64,000 bases of DNA from Scatomorpha merdigallinarum (lineage in GTDB: Bacteria > Bacillota > Clostridia > Oscillospirales > Oscillospiraceae), in NCBI GenBank assembly GCA_018710885.1, contig DVJA01000023.1, positions 29,023 to 93,022 of the forward strand. Direction: 5' to 3'. The translations under genes and the position numbers were made by a program. How positions within the stretch are numbered: position 1 is the stretch's first letter; each line of letters opens with the position of its first letter. Under the pieces are notes generated by a model that was given only the letters and a program-made list of their open reading frames with translations, ran no database searches and was not told the DNA's origin. This document shows positions 28,050 to 36,784 of the stretch, one piece after another.

Positions 28050-28565
28050 TTATTCCTCGCTCTCCTGCACCGGCTGGGCAGTACGGGCGGCGTGGAGGGC
28101 TTCGCTTACCCCGGCAGTGCCGCGGAAACGGGCCCTGGAAGTGTGTATTTCAGCGAGCGCAGTGTTGACTGACTCCTCGGCGCGGCGCAGCGCGTCGTCT
28201 ATGAATTCCATCGCAGCCTGACGAAGCGCATCTGAACGCGCGGTAGCCGTGCTCTCGAGTTCGGCGGCCTTGGCGCGGGCCACACGCACAACTTCCTGCT
28301 CGTCTATCATGGTCCTGGCCTTCTCCTCAGCAGCGCGGCGAATACTCTCGGCCTCGCGCTTGGCGTTGCCTATAAACTCGTCGCGGGCAGAAACCAGGCG
28401 TTTCGCCTCTGCGAGCTCCGCAGGGATGCGGGACTTTATCTCCTCAATCATGCTGAGGACCTTCTCGCGCTCGACTATGCACTTATCGTTGCCCAGGGGC
28501 ACACCCCATGCCTCGCTGACCATGGAATACAGGGTGTCAATGAGCTCCATGACTTCGTTATCCAT
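28050..28565 (-). CDS. Coiled-coil protein of unknown function downstream of coaD
   Basis: The 171-residue protein is soluble and predicted almost wholly helical. A short N-terminal domain (MDNEVMELIDTLYSMVSEAWG) is followed by a long Ala/Glu/Arg-rich coiled coil (about 40-155) that resembles F-type ATP synthase subunit b or DivIVA-type rods, without a membrane anchor. Its start overlaps the coaD stop by eight bases, so it belongs to the uvrC-rsmD-coaD transcript. Function not known. Confidence 0.7.
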   Translation of the reverse strand: MDNEVMELIDTLYSMVSEAWGVPLGNDKCIVEREKVLSMIEEIKSRIPAELAEAKRLVSARDEFIGNAKREAESIRRAAEEKARTMIDEQEVVRVARAKAAELESTATARSDALRQAAMEFIDDALRRAEESVNTALAEIHTSRARFRGTAGVSEALHAARTAQPVQESEE

Positions 28566-29055
28566 TGCGCTTTCCTCCCTGCGCTCTAGCTATGACATCA
28601 TCTATAATCTCTCTCGGCACAAACTTCGAGAGATCTGCCCCAAACCCTGCGAGGTCACGCACCGCCGAAGAGCTCAGGAAGGTATACTTCTCGCTCGCGG
28701 TCAGGAACATTGTCTCCAGGTTCGGGTTTATCATCTTGTTTACCTGCGCCATCTGAAACTCGTACTCAAAGTCCGTGGTGGCTCTCAGGCCTTTGACAAT
28801 TATGGCGTGGTCAAAACGCTTGGCATACTCGGCCAGCAGTCCCGAATAGGTGTCAACCTCGACATTATGCAGAGGCTTCACTACACGCCTTACCATTTTC
28901 ACACGTTCATCTATACTGAACATCGGCGACTTCTTCGTCGGATTGTACATCACCAGCACCACAACCCTGTCAAAAAGACGTGCGGTGCGGCGCAGGATAT
29001 TCAGGTGTCCGAGAGTTATCGGGTCAAAGCTGCCCGGGCAGATTGCAATACTCAT
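28558..29055 (-). CDS. coaD: Pantetheine-phosphate adenylyltransferase CoaD
   Basis: Makes dephospho-CoA from 4'-phosphopantetheine and ATP. The 165-residue protein has the nucleotidyltransferase motif CPGSFDPITLGHLNIL at residues 6-21 (T/H-x-G-H), VKGLRATTDFEYEFQMA, and FLSSSAVRDLAGFG near 128. It lies three bases after rsmD, the usual rsmD-coaD pair. Confidence 0.97.
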   Translation of the reverse strand: MSIAICPGSFDPITLGHLNILRRTARLFDRVVVLVMYNPTKKSPMFSIDERVKMVRRVVKPLHNVEVDTYSGLLAEYAKRFDHAIIVKGLRATTDFEYEFQMAQVNKMINPNLETMFLTASEKYTFLSSSAVRDLAGFGADLSKFVPREIIDDVIARAQGGKRNG

Positions 29056-29058
29056 ATG

Positions 29059-29595
29059 TCAGTTGTCCTTCTTGTAGACTGTCAGGCAGACTTTGCCGTA
29101 GCGTCTGGAGAGGGTTTTGCGGTAGGGCGCTGAGAGTTCCGGCATTGACTTTTCCCGTCTGCTTTCGCAGACAATTATACCACCGTCATTCAATATGTCA
29201 ACATTTTGTATCACTTCCAGCGCTTTTTCCAGCAAATCCGAATCATAGGGGGGATCGAGAAATATGAGGTCGAATTTCCCGCCCTGGCGCAGGAAGCCTA
29301 TGGAGTCTGCCTGCTCAACGCGGCCGCGCAGCGCGCAGCGTTCGAGATTGGTACGCACAAGCTTGACGCTCTTCGCGCTCTCGTCTACGAACACGCACTC
29401 CGCAGCTCCGCGCGAGAGCGCCTCTATACCAAGCTGGCCTGTACCCGCGAAGAGGTCAAGTACCCGCCGTCCCTCTATGTCGAACTGGACTATATTGAAC
29501 ATGGCCTCCTTGACCATGTCTGTCGTCGGCCTGACTGCCATGCCGTCCGGCTCCAGGAGCTTTCGGCCCCTGGCTGTGCCTGTAATTACTCTCAT
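29059..29595 (-). CDS. rsmD: 16S rRNA (guanine(966)-N(2))-methyltransferase RsmD
   Basis: Methylates G966 of 16S rRNA with SAM. The 178-residue protein begins MRVITGTARGRKLLEPDG, has the SAM loop VLDLFAGTGQLGIEALSRGA (about 45-64) and the catalytic LDPPYDSD near 118. Its start overlaps the uvrC stop by four bases. Confidence 0.96.
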   Translation of the reverse strand: MRVITGTARGRKLLEPDGMAVRPTTDMVKEAMFNIVQFDIEGRRVLDLFAGTGQLGIEALSRGAAECVFVDESAKSVKLVRTNLERCALRGRVEQADSIGFLRQGGKFDLIFLDPPYDSDLLEKALEVIQNVDILNDGGIIVCESRREKSMPELSAPYRKTLSRRYGKVCLTVYKKDN

Positions 29596-31424
29596 GTCTT
29601 TTCCTCCTCATTTGCGGGGTGAAAGTGGTCAAACACCGCTCGGGCGGCGTTCTTGGGTACGACGGCACAGAGCTGCTCATATTCTGCGGCCTTGATGGCC
29701 TTGACGCTGCCAAAGGCGCGCAGGAGCTCGTTTCGCCGCTTATCTCCGACGTTCGGTATGTCGTCCAGACCGGAGTGGAGCTTTTCGTTGCGCAGGGAAC
29801 GCTGGTACTCTATGGCGCAGCGGTGCGTCTCCTCCTGTATCGTGCCGACAAACGCGAAGACAGCCGGGTTGCCGGATATACCTATCTCACGGCCCTCCGG
29901 CGTTTCCAGGGCGCGCGTGCGGTGGCGGTCGTCCTTGACCATGCCGAAGGTCGGTATGCTCAGTCCCAGCTCCCGCAGCACCCCCTCTGCTGCCGAGGCG
30001 TGGGCGGCGCCGCCGTCTATGAGCAACAAGTCCGGCAGCTCCGAGAATTTCTCGTCCCCATCTATGGCGCGCTGGAAGCGCCGTGACACGGCCTGACGCA
30101 TGCTCTCATAGTCATCAGGCTCCGTGAGGCCGCGTATTCTGAACTTGCGGTAGTCGCACTTGAGCGGCCTGCCATGGACAAACACGGTCATGGCCGCGAC
30201 TATGCCATCACTGCCGAGGTTTGAGATATCAAAGGCCTCTATACGCTCCGGCGGCCCGGGCAGGTTCAACGTGCGTCCCAGCCATTCGAGGGTCTTGAGC
30301 TGCTTTTGCTGCTGCGTCGAGGCCCGCTCAGCCTCTTCCCTGGCGTTTGTCATGGCAGTCTCGAGCAGGCGGCGCCTGTCGCCGCGCTGTGGCACCTCCA
30401 CACGCACCTTCTTGCCCGAGTCCTTGGAGAACAGTTCTGCGAGCGCCTCCAGGTCCTCCTGCACCGCGCAATCAGGCAGGTAGATAAACTTGGGCCAGGC
30501 GCCACGCGCCGAGTAATATTGCCGCACCAGCGTGCTGACAGCCTCTCCGTCGGACTCCAGGGGCTCGTCCATGAGCTCAAAGTCCTTGTCAGCCAGGTTG
30601 CCGTTCACGTAGTGGAGCACAGCCATGCAGCTCTTGGCGCCGCGATAGAAGCCGACCACGTCCGTGTCAGCGTACACGGCGTAGATGACTTTCTGCCTGT
30701 TGCCCAGGCTCTCTATCGCGCGTATGCGGTCGCGCAGGTCTGCCGCGATCTCAAACTTCAAATCCTCAGCCGCAGCTTCCATCTGCCTGGTGAGCTCGTC
30801 CGTAAGCTCCTTTGTGCGGCCCGAGAGCACGAGCTCTGCCTGGGCTATGGCTGAACGGTACTCCTCGGCCCCCGGCCCGCTTGAGCGGCACCAGCCCGCG
30901 CAGGAGCCCATGTGGTAGTTGAGGCACGGCCGCGCCTTGTCTATGTCGCGGGGAAAGCGACGCGAACAAGTGGGCAGGTGCAAAGCCTTGCACACTGTAT
31001 CTATTATGTCCTTTGTCTGGCTCCGGCCGCCGAACGGGCCAAAATACTGCGCCGAATCCTTCGCCGTGTGGTTGGCAAGCGAAAAGCGCGGATACTCGCT
31101 CTTGGCGTCCAGGCGTATAAATGGGTAGCCCTTGTCGTCTTTGAGCAGGATATTGTATCGGGGCTTATAGCGCTTTATAAGCGAGTTCTCCAGAACCAGA
31201 GCCTCGAACTCGGTCTTCACCACGATGACGTCAAAGTTATCTACGTGCGACACCATCGCCGCGACTTTGGGCAGATGCTCGCCGCGAAAATAGCTCGTAA
31301 CGCGGTTTTTCAGCGCCTTGGCCTTGCCGACGTATATGACCTCGCCGCGCGCGTCCTTCATGATGTACACGCCCGGCAGCAGCGGCAGGCGGTTTGCCTT
31401 GTCGCGCAGTTCGTCTATTTTCAT
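29592..31424 (-). CDS. uvrC: Excinuclease ABC subunit UvrC
   Basis: Makes both incisions in nucleotide excision repair. ATG 31424 follows AGGTGG by about seven bases and gives 610 residues. Seen: the GIY-YIG nuclease (PGVYIMKDARGEVIYVGKAK, about 15-34), a UVR motif near 200-235 for UvrB contact, the C-terminal RNase-H-like nuclease (EAFDISNLGSDGIVAAM and LLIDGGAAH), and HhH motifs (IPNVGDKRRNELLRAFGSV). First gene of the uvrC-rsmD-coaD unit. Confidence 0.97.
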   Translation of the reverse strand: MKIDELRDKANRLPLLPGVYIMKDARGEVIYVGKAKALKNRVTSYFRGEHLPKVAAMVSHVDNFDVIVVKTEFEALVLENSLIKRYKPRYNILLKDDKGYPFIRLDAKSEYPRFSLANHTAKDSAQYFGPFGGRSQTKDIIDTVCKALHLPTCSRRFPRDIDKARPCLNYHMGSCAGWCRSSGPGAEEYRSAIAQAELVLSGRTKELTDELTRQMEAAAEDLKFEIAADLRDRIRAIESLGNRQKVIYAVYADTDVVGFYRGAKSCMAVLHYVNGNLADKDFELMDEPLESDGEAVSTLVRQYYSARGAWPKFIYLPDCAVQEDLEALAELFSKDSGKKVRVEVPQRGDRRRLLETAMTNAREEAERASTQQQKQLKTLEWLGRTLNLPGPPERIEAFDISNLGSDGIVAAMTVFVHGRPLKCDYRKFRIRGLTEPDDYESMRQAVSRRFQRAIDGDEKFSELPDLLLIDGGAAHASAAEGVLRELGLSIPTFGMVKDDRHRTRALETPEGREIGISGNPAVFAFVGTIQEETHRCAIEYQRSLRNEKLHSGLDDIPNVGDKRRNELLRAFGSVKAIKAAEYEQLCAVVPKNAARAVFDHFHPANEEEKT

Positions 31425-31479
31425 GCGAGTCCCACCTGCCTTTACAAAGATGCCGCGCAGGTTTTGCACCTGTGTCATT

Positions 31480-31509
31480 ACAAAAGGGCGTGCAAAATGC
31501 ACGCCCTTT
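31480..31509 (-). terminator. Terminator of ptsH
   Basis: A perfect stem AAAGGGCGTGCA/TGCACGCCCTTT with a short loop, followed on the minus strand by TTTTG, between ptsH and uvrC. Confidence 0.85.
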
Positions 31510-31529
31510 GGGTATTAGTCTTGCGCGGA

Positions 31530-31793
31530 TTACTCGGAGAAATCAGAATCAATGAGGGCCGAGAGCGTGGCAATCGCCTCGTTCTCGTCGACGCCGTCAG
31601 CCACGATGTTCACTGCGGTGCCCTTGACAATGCCGAGGGACAGCACGCCGAGAAGACTCTTGGCATTCACGCGCCTGTCGTCCTTTTCAATCCAGATGCT
31701 GCTCTTAAACTCGTTAGCCTTCTGAATGAAGAAGGTGGCGGGCCTGGCGTGAAGGCCGACCTGATTGTTTATTGTAACCTCTTTGGATATCAC
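31530..31793 (-). CDS. ptsH: Phosphocarrier protein HPr
   Basis: Carries phosphate between EI and sugar-specific EII proteins and, as HPr-Ser-P, is the cofactor of CcpA in catabolite repression. I chose GTG 31793, nine bases after AAGGAG. It gives the standard 87 residues and puts His at position 15 (GLHARPAT) and Ser at position 46 (VNAKSLLGV), the two known phosphorylation sites. An earlier in-frame GTG would overlap the ribosome site. It is monocistronic, with its own promoter and terminator; no ptsI is adjacent. Confidence 0.95.
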   Translation of the reverse strand: MISKEVTINNQVGLHARPATFFIQKANEFKSSIWIEKDDRRVNAKSLLGVLSLGIVKGTAVNIVADGVDENEAIATLSALIDSDFSE

Positions 31794-31847
31794 GAAAGAC
31801 ACTCCTTCCACAACCCCAGCCTGCGGATTCAGGCTTCTAGCATAATA

Positions 31848-31876
31848 ACTTTATCAAATCTGGCTGTAAACGTCAA
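31848..31876 (-). promoter_or_regulatory. Promoter of ptsH
   Basis: Minus strand: -35 TTGACG (31876-31871), 17-base spacer, -10 TAAAGT (31853-31848). A small GGGG/CCCC hairpin just upstream (about 31877-31890) may end mutS2. Confidence 0.6.
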
Positions 31877-31934
31877 CGGGGTTTTCCCCGATTTGTCTTT
31901 TTACACAAGTTGTACCTTAGACTTGAGGTAAATT

Positions 31935-34310
31935 TTATTTCAGTTCAACCACGGTTACACCAGATTCTCCCTCACCGTAGCGGCCCAGCCTGTAGCTCTT
32001 GACCGCTTTGTTGCGCTTGAGCGCCTGCTGTACGGCGGCGCGCAGCGCTCCCGTGCCCTTGCCGTGAATAATTGTCACGGTATGCAGCTTGCCCATCACG
32101 GCCGAATCTATGTACCGCTCCATGACGGGTATAGCTTCCAGCGTGTCCATGCCGCGCAGGTCGAGCTCGGCCGGTACAGGCGCCGCGCGCAGCGGAGCGC
32201 CGGAGGCCGCGCCGGAATTTTTCTTCTTTCCCGGCTTTTCGGTCACGCGCACCTCGCTCTGTTTGGCCGTGAGGTTCATCACCCCTGCCCTGAGTTGGAG
32301 CGAGCCGTCCCGGTTGACGGCCACGACTTCGGCCTTCACGCCGCCCATATTCAGCAGCTCCACAGTGTCGCCGGCCACGGCGTCGCGCGTGGGCGCGCGC
32401 TTTTCCTGCGGCAGCGCATCGCGCTGGGCAAAGCGCCCTTCGGCTTCGTTCAGGCTTCGCAGGAGCTTTGTCCGCGCCTCGTTGGCCGCGCGGTGGTCCT
32501 CGCTTTCGTTCACCTGGGCACGCATGCGGTCTATTTCGGCGAAGGCAGCCTCGGCCGTCTCGCGCGCCGAAGCGATTATGCGCTCCGCGTCCCGCTTTGC
32601 CTTGACTTCTGCCTTGTCAAGCCTGAGCTCGAGCTCCACACGTATTTTGGCCGACTCCTTGCGGTTGGCCTCGGCTTCACGCAGCTTGCTCTCCGCGAGC
32701 TCTCTATCGCGCTCAAGGGCCTGACGGACCTCTTCCAGCTTCGCAATGGTGGCCTCGAAACTTGCGCTCTCCGTGCCGATACGGCTCCTTGCGTCGTCTA
32801 TTATCTCCTGCGGCACGCCCAACCGCTCGGATATGGCAAAGGCGTTGGACTTGCCGGGTATGCCCACCAACAGGCGGTAGGTCGGCTTGAGCGTTGCAAC
32901 GTCGAATTCGCACGAGGCGTTCATGACGCCGTGCTCGTTTGTGGCGTAAACCTTGAGTTCGGCGTAGTGGGTCGTCGCGGCGATCATCGCGCCGCGGCGG
33001 CGGGCGTACTCAATCATGGATATGGCCAGGGCTGCGCCCTCGGTGGGGTCTGTTCCCGCGCCCAGCTCGTCGAAGAGCACAAGGGTTTTCTCCCCACACT
33101 CTTCAAGTATGCGCACATTGTTCGTCATGTGCGAAGAAAAGGTTGACAGATTCTGCTCTATGCTCTGTTCGTCGCCGATGTCGGCGAAGATACCCGAAAA
33201 GACGGGTACCGCGCTGTCTGGCGCCGCCGGGATGTGCAGCCCGCAGGCCGCCATGACGCACATGAGGCCGATGGTCTTGAGCGTCACCGTCTTGCCGCCG
33301 GTGTTGGGGCCGGTGATGACGAGCGTGTCGTAGCTGCCGCCAAGCTCGAGATCTATGGGCACCGCCGTCTCCTTGGCAAGCAGCGGGTGCCGGGCCCGGT
33401 GGAGCCTTATTTCCCGCTCCGAGAGCTCAGGTTCCGCTGCATCGAGCGCATAGCTCAATCTGGCTTTCGCAAATATTAGGTCCAGCCTCACGAGCAGGTC
33501 GAAGTCGAGCGATATGCCGTCCGCGTGCTCGGCGCAGTCGGCCGAGAGCTCGGCAAGGATACGCTCAATCTCTGCCTTCTCCCTCGCGCGCAGCTCACGC
33601 AGCTCGTTGTTGGCCTTCACGGCCGCCATGGGCTCGATAAACAGCGTCGCCCCGGAGCTCGACACGTCGTGTACAAGGCCGGGGATGGCGTTTTTGAACT
33701 CCGCTTTTACGGGCACGACATAGCGCTCGGAGCGGGTCGTTATTATAGGGTCCTGAAGCGCTTTGGCGTAGCTCGGGGAGCTTATTATCTTTTGCAGCGC
33801 CTCGCGCACTCTGGCGCTGGCGGCGCGTATGAGCCGGCGTATGTTGGCGAGCTCCGTGCTCGCGGCGTCGGCTATCTCCTCCTCACCGGCTATGGAGGTG
33901 GTTATCTTGTCTTCTAGGAAGCGGTTGGCCTGCAGGGACTGGAAGAGGTAGTCTATGCTCGTCTTCTCTCCCTTGCCGTCGCCGGCTGCGTAGGCCTTAC
34001 AGGCCCTCGCCGCAGCCAGGACTCCCGCTATGTCCATGAGTTCGCGCGTGTTCAGGACGCCGCCCATGTCTGCGCGCTGCAGGCTTGGCCGCACGTCCTT
34101 GACGCCCGAGAAACTCGGAGCGCCGCGCGTGACCATCATGGCCCTCGCGGCGCTGGTCTCACCCAGGCGGCGGTGCACTTCGTTTGCATCTGTGCTGGGG
34201 AAAAGCGCGCCGGCCCGCACCTTGGCCATGTCGCTTACTGCTTCGCGCTGAAGCATGGCGAGCACGGCCGGCAGTTCGAGCGTAGCTGCGCTTCGTTCAT
34301 ATAGGGTCAT
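31935..34310 (-). CDS. mutS2: Endonuclease MutS2
   Basis: A MutS-type ATPase with an Smr nuclease domain, involved in recombination control and rescue of collided ribosomes in Firmicutes. ATG 34310 shares a base with the recO stop (TAATG), giving 791 residues. The Walker A VITGPNTGGKTVTLKT is near 330, the Walker B VLFDELGAGTDPTEGAAL follows, then a long coiled coil (about 510-650). A C-terminal Smr domain (about 715-791) has LDLRGMDTLEA and IIHGKGTGALR. It lacks the MutS mismatch-binding N-terminal domain, as expected of MutS2. Confidence 0.96.
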   Translation of the reverse strand: MTLYERSAATLELPAVLAMLQREAVSDMAKVRAGALFPSTDANEVHRRLGETSAARAMMVTRGAPSFSGVKDVRPSLQRADMGGVLNTRELMDIAGVLAAARACKAYAAGDGKGEKTSIDYLFQSLQANRFLEDKITTSIAGEEEIADAASTELANIRRLIRAASARVREALQKIISSPSYAKALQDPIITTRSERYVVPVKAEFKNAIPGLVHDVSSSGATLFIEPMAAVKANNELRELRAREKAEIERILAELSADCAEHADGISLDFDLLVRLDLIFAKARLSYALDAAEPELSEREIRLHRARHPLLAKETAVPIDLELGGSYDTLVITGPNTGGKTVTLKTIGLMCVMAACGLHIPAAPDSAVPVFSGIFADIGDEQSIEQNLSTFSSHMTNNVRILEECGEKTLVLFDELGAGTDPTEGAALAISMIEYARRRGAMIAATTHYAELKVYATNEHGVMNASCEFDVATLKPTYRLLVGIPGKSNAFAISERLGVPQEIIDDARSRIGTESASFEATIAKLEEVRQALERDRELAESKLREAEANRKESAKIRVELELRLDKAEVKAKRDAERIIASARETAEAAFAEIDRMRAQVNESEDHRAANEARTKLLRSLNEAEGRFAQRDALPQEKRAPTRDAVAGDTVELLNMGGVKAEVVAVNRDGSLQLRAGVMNLTAKQSEVRVTEKPGKKKNSGAASGAPLRAAPVPAELDLRGMDTLEAIPVMERYIDSAVMGKLHTVTIIHGKGTGALRAAVQQALKRNKAVKSYRLGRYGEGESGVTVVELK

Positions 34311-35053
34311 TATATCTGGTTCCTCAATTTCTTGTAGTAGTCGAGGCTGCCGAAGGCCCTGTCGAGCTGGTAGAGCGTAAAGCTCTCGCAAACCTGGCCC
34401 ATCTGGGTCAGGTCGGGCTCGGCCAGCCTGAAGGAAAAGACGCGGCGCGGATCTGCGTCTATGATATACCGCATAGCCTCAAGCGTACCCTCGCGTATCT
34501 CCAGACCGCCCACTGCCCGGCAGTCCTGGCAGTAGAGCTCGCCGTGCTCGGGGAAGAGCCTCGAGCGCGTCATTTCAACCTTGCCGCAGCCCGCGCACCG
34601 CTCCAGCTCCGGCCTGTACCCGGACAGGCACATGAGCCTGAGCTCAAACGCAGCCTTCACCTGCTTGGGCGGGCAGAGCTTGTTGGCCAGGGCATAGAGC
34701 GCGTTGAGACCTAACTGCAATATCCCCGGTTCGGGTACGTTCTCATTCGTGACCGCCTCCAGCAGCTCGGCTATATAGCTGCCCAGGGCCAGAAGATGGA
34801 TATCCGTGCGCAGGGCCCGGAACTGCTCCACTGTGGCCGCCTCGTTCACGGTCCAGTATCCCTTGTTTTCAAAGAGTGTAAGGTCGGAGAAAGTCAAAAG
34901 CTGTGTCGCTGCCGCAAGCTTGCTGCGTGTGCGGGCAACAGCACGGGCCTTGGCCGTTATCTTACCGTCAGTCTCGGTCAGGATGGTCAATATTTTGTCC
35001 GCATCCTTGTACTTAGCCTCTCGTAGAATCAATCCGCGCGTAGTAAGAAACAT
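34310..35053 (-). CDS. recO: DNA repair protein RecO
   Basis: Recombination mediator that loads RecA with RecR. ATG 35053, behind GGAAGGTG, gives 247 residues starting MFLTTRGLILREAKYKDADKIL, the OB-fold domain. A C-terminal zinc site follows, with CAGCGK (near 150) and LYCQDC (near 173). In the yqzL-recO-mutS2 operon. Confidence 0.95.
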   Translation of the reverse strand: MFLTTRGLILREAKYKDADKILTILTETDGKITAKARAVARTRSKLAAATQLLTFSDLTLFENKGYWTVNEAATVEQFRALRTDIHLLALGSYIAELLEAVTNENVPEPGILQLGLNALYALANKLCPPKQVKAAFELRLMCLSGYRPELERCAGCGKVEMTRSRLFPEHGELYCQDCRAVGGLEIREGTLEAMRYIIDADPRRVFSFRLAEPDLTQMGQVCESFTLYQLDRAFGSLDYYKKLRNQI

Positions 35054-35086
35054 ATGTATCACCTTCCGAAGCTTTCCCGGCGGGCA

Positions 35087-35209
35087 TTATCCACCCGCCG
35101 TTTCCTCTTCGTTTTCGCCCGGTTCGCGCCCTGACAGAGCGCGGCTCAAAAGCCAGCACACCGGCTCCCCGGTTTCCGCGAAAAGCTCCCAAAAATCCTC
35201 GCCGGTCAT
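35087..35209 (-). CDS. yqzL: YqzL-like small protein
   Basis: A 40-residue frame, ATG 35209 behind GAGGTGG, stop TAA 35087. It begins MTGEDFWELFAETGEPVCWLL, matching the pattern of Bacillus YqzL (an aromatic-rich W-x-L-F-x-x-T-G start), and it lies between era and recO exactly as yqzL does in Bacillus. Function is unknown in any species. The tail is acidic. Confidence 0.75.
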   Translation of the reverse strand: MTGEDFWELFAETGEPVCWLLSRALSGREPGENEEETAGG

Positions 35210-35289
35210 GAAAACCACCTCGTACATATTGTGTACGCCCGGTCAAAAACTATTGCCGGGAAGTTTTGCATGACCTTGCTGCCGCGACG

Positions 35290-35318
35290 ATTATATACCA
35301 TCATCGGACGTATAGCAA
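35290..35318 (-). promoter_or_regulatory. Promoter of yqzL-recO-mutS2
   Basis: Minus strand: -35 TTGCTA (35318-35313), 17 bases, perfect -10 TATAAT (35295-35290), about 75 bases before yqzL. Confidence 0.7.
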
Positions 35319-35368
35319 GCTTTTTGACAAGATAATAACGATATTTTTCTCACATACTTTGAACAGTT

Positions 35369-36256
35369 TTACTGTTCGGTGAAGCCGAAATTCCGCAGCA
35401 GGCTCATGGAGTCCCGCCAATTTTCCTTAACTTTCACCCAGGTCTGCAAATACACCTTGGTGTCCAGCAGCGCCTCCATGTCTTTTCGGGCCATCTCGCC
35501 TATTTTCTTGAGCATGTCGCCATGCTTGCCGATAATTATGCCCTTGTGGCTGGCCTTCTCGCAGTAGATGGTGGCGTCTATCTCCACCACGCCGTCCTCG
35601 CGCTCTTCAAAGCGGGTAACTACAACGGCCGTACCGTGCGGTACCTCGCGTTCCAGGCACCAGAGCAGCTTCTCGCGGATAATCTCGGCGCACAACTGCT
35701 TCTCCGGCTGGTCTGTAAAGACGTCGTCCGGGAAGAGGTGCGGCCCCTCCTCGGCGAACTTCTCCAGCTCGTCCATCAGGATTTCCAGGCCCTCGCCGCG
35801 CTTTGCGCTGATCGGGACGATGGCGGCGAAGCCATGCGCGGCGGCGTAGGCCGCAATGACCGCGAGCAGCTCGGGCTTTTCTACTGTGTCTATCTTGTTC
35901 ACGGCCAGTATGGCCGGGACGCCGGAGTTCTTTATCTGGCGAATCAGCTCTTCTTCCTGCTTGCCGACCGAGGGGATGGGTTCAACCACCAGCACCACCG
36001 CATCGACGTCGCCGACGCTCTCGCGGACCACCTTGTCCATGTACTCGCCGAGGCGGGTACGCGCACGGTGGAAGCCCGGCGTGTCCATGAACACGAACTG
36101 CGTCTCCCCCCTGGACATGACGCCCGTTATGCGGCCGCGGGTCGTCTGCGGCTTGTTGGATACTATGGCCACTTTTTCGCCCACAAGGGCGTTAGTGAGC
36201 GTACTCTTGCCGACGTTCGGACGTCCGGCTATAGTTATCATGGCGTTTTTTGTCAT
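35369..36256 (-). CDS. era: GTPase Era
   Basis: A 30S assembly GTPase that binds the 3' end of 16S rRNA. ATG 36256 behind GGAGG gives 295 residues. G1 GRPNVGKST, G2 TTRGRITG, G3 DTPGFH, G4 NKID and a C-terminal KH domain with GIIIGKHGDMLKKIGEMAR (near 235) are all present. The stop lies within a small inverted repeat (GAACAG/CTGTTC). Follows ybeY by 32 bases. Confidence 0.97.
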   Translation of the reverse strand: MTKNAMITIAGRPNVGKSTLTNALVGEKVAIVSNKPQTTRGRITGVMSRGETQFVFMDTPGFHRARTRLGEYMDKVVRESVGDVDAVVLVVEPIPSVGKQEEELIRQIKNSGVPAILAVNKIDTVEKPELLAVIAAYAAAHGFAAIVPISAKRGEGLEILMDELEKFAEEGPHLFPDDVFTDQPEKQLCAEIIREKLLWCLEREVPHGTAVVVTRFEEREDGVVEIDATIYCEKASHKGIIIGKHGDMLKKIGEMARKDMEALLDTKVYLQTWVKVKENWRDSMSLLRNFGFTEQ

Positions 36257-36288
36257 TTGTTTACCTCCGTGGCGCTGAGCGCCAGTAG

Positions 36289-36777
36289 TCAAGCCCGCTC
36301 TAGCGCGGCCATTATCTCCTTTTCTCTCGCGCGCATCTGCTTTTTCATCTCGCCCTCGTCCACGTGGTCGTAGCCCAGGAGATGCAGCACGCTATGCACC
36401 GTGAGGTACATGAGCTCATGGTCGAAGCCGTGACCAAATTCTTCGCCCTGGGCGGCGCAGCGCTCGAGCGAAAAGGCCATGTCGCCGAGCACAATTCGGC
36501 CCGTGTCCATGTCCCGCTCACACTCCTCGGCGTCAAACTCGCCGGGCGTGAGCTCGTTCATGGGGAAGCTCAAAACGTCGGTCGCGGAGTCGATATTGCG
36601 GTACTCGCGGTTTAGCTCCCTTATGCCCTCGTTGTCGGTGAGCAGCGCGCCGAGCAGGCAGGGCTCGTCCACTCCCTCGCAGGCCAGGGCGGCCCTGGCC
36701 GCACGCAGGATGAGGGCCCTGGCGTTCTCGTGGCCCAGGCCGCGCTTTTCCCGGGAAAGGCTCAGTTTCAAATCCAT
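36289..36777 (-). CDS. ybeY: Endoribonuclease YbeY
   Basis: A zinc endoribonuclease in 16S rRNA 3'-end maturation and ribosome quality control. The 162-residue protein has the metal site HSVLHLLGYDH (H-x3-H-x5-H) near residues 132-142 and the upstream IDSATDVLSFPM. It sits between phoH (seven-base gap) and era, the common Firmicute order, but without dgkA or cdd. Confidence 0.96.
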   Translation of the reverse strand: MDLKLSLSREKRGLGHENARALILRAARAALACEGVDEPCLLGALLTDNEGIRELNREYRNIDSATDVLSFPMNELTPGEFDAEECERDMDTGRIVLGDMAFSLERCAAQGEEFGHGFDHELMYLTVHSVLHLLGYDHVDEGEMKKQMRAREKEIMAALERA

Positions 36778-36784
36778 GGCCGCA

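Noticed and set aside
31530..31793. The HPr gene as Crh
   Set aside because: Crh lacks His15; this protein has both His15 and Ser46.
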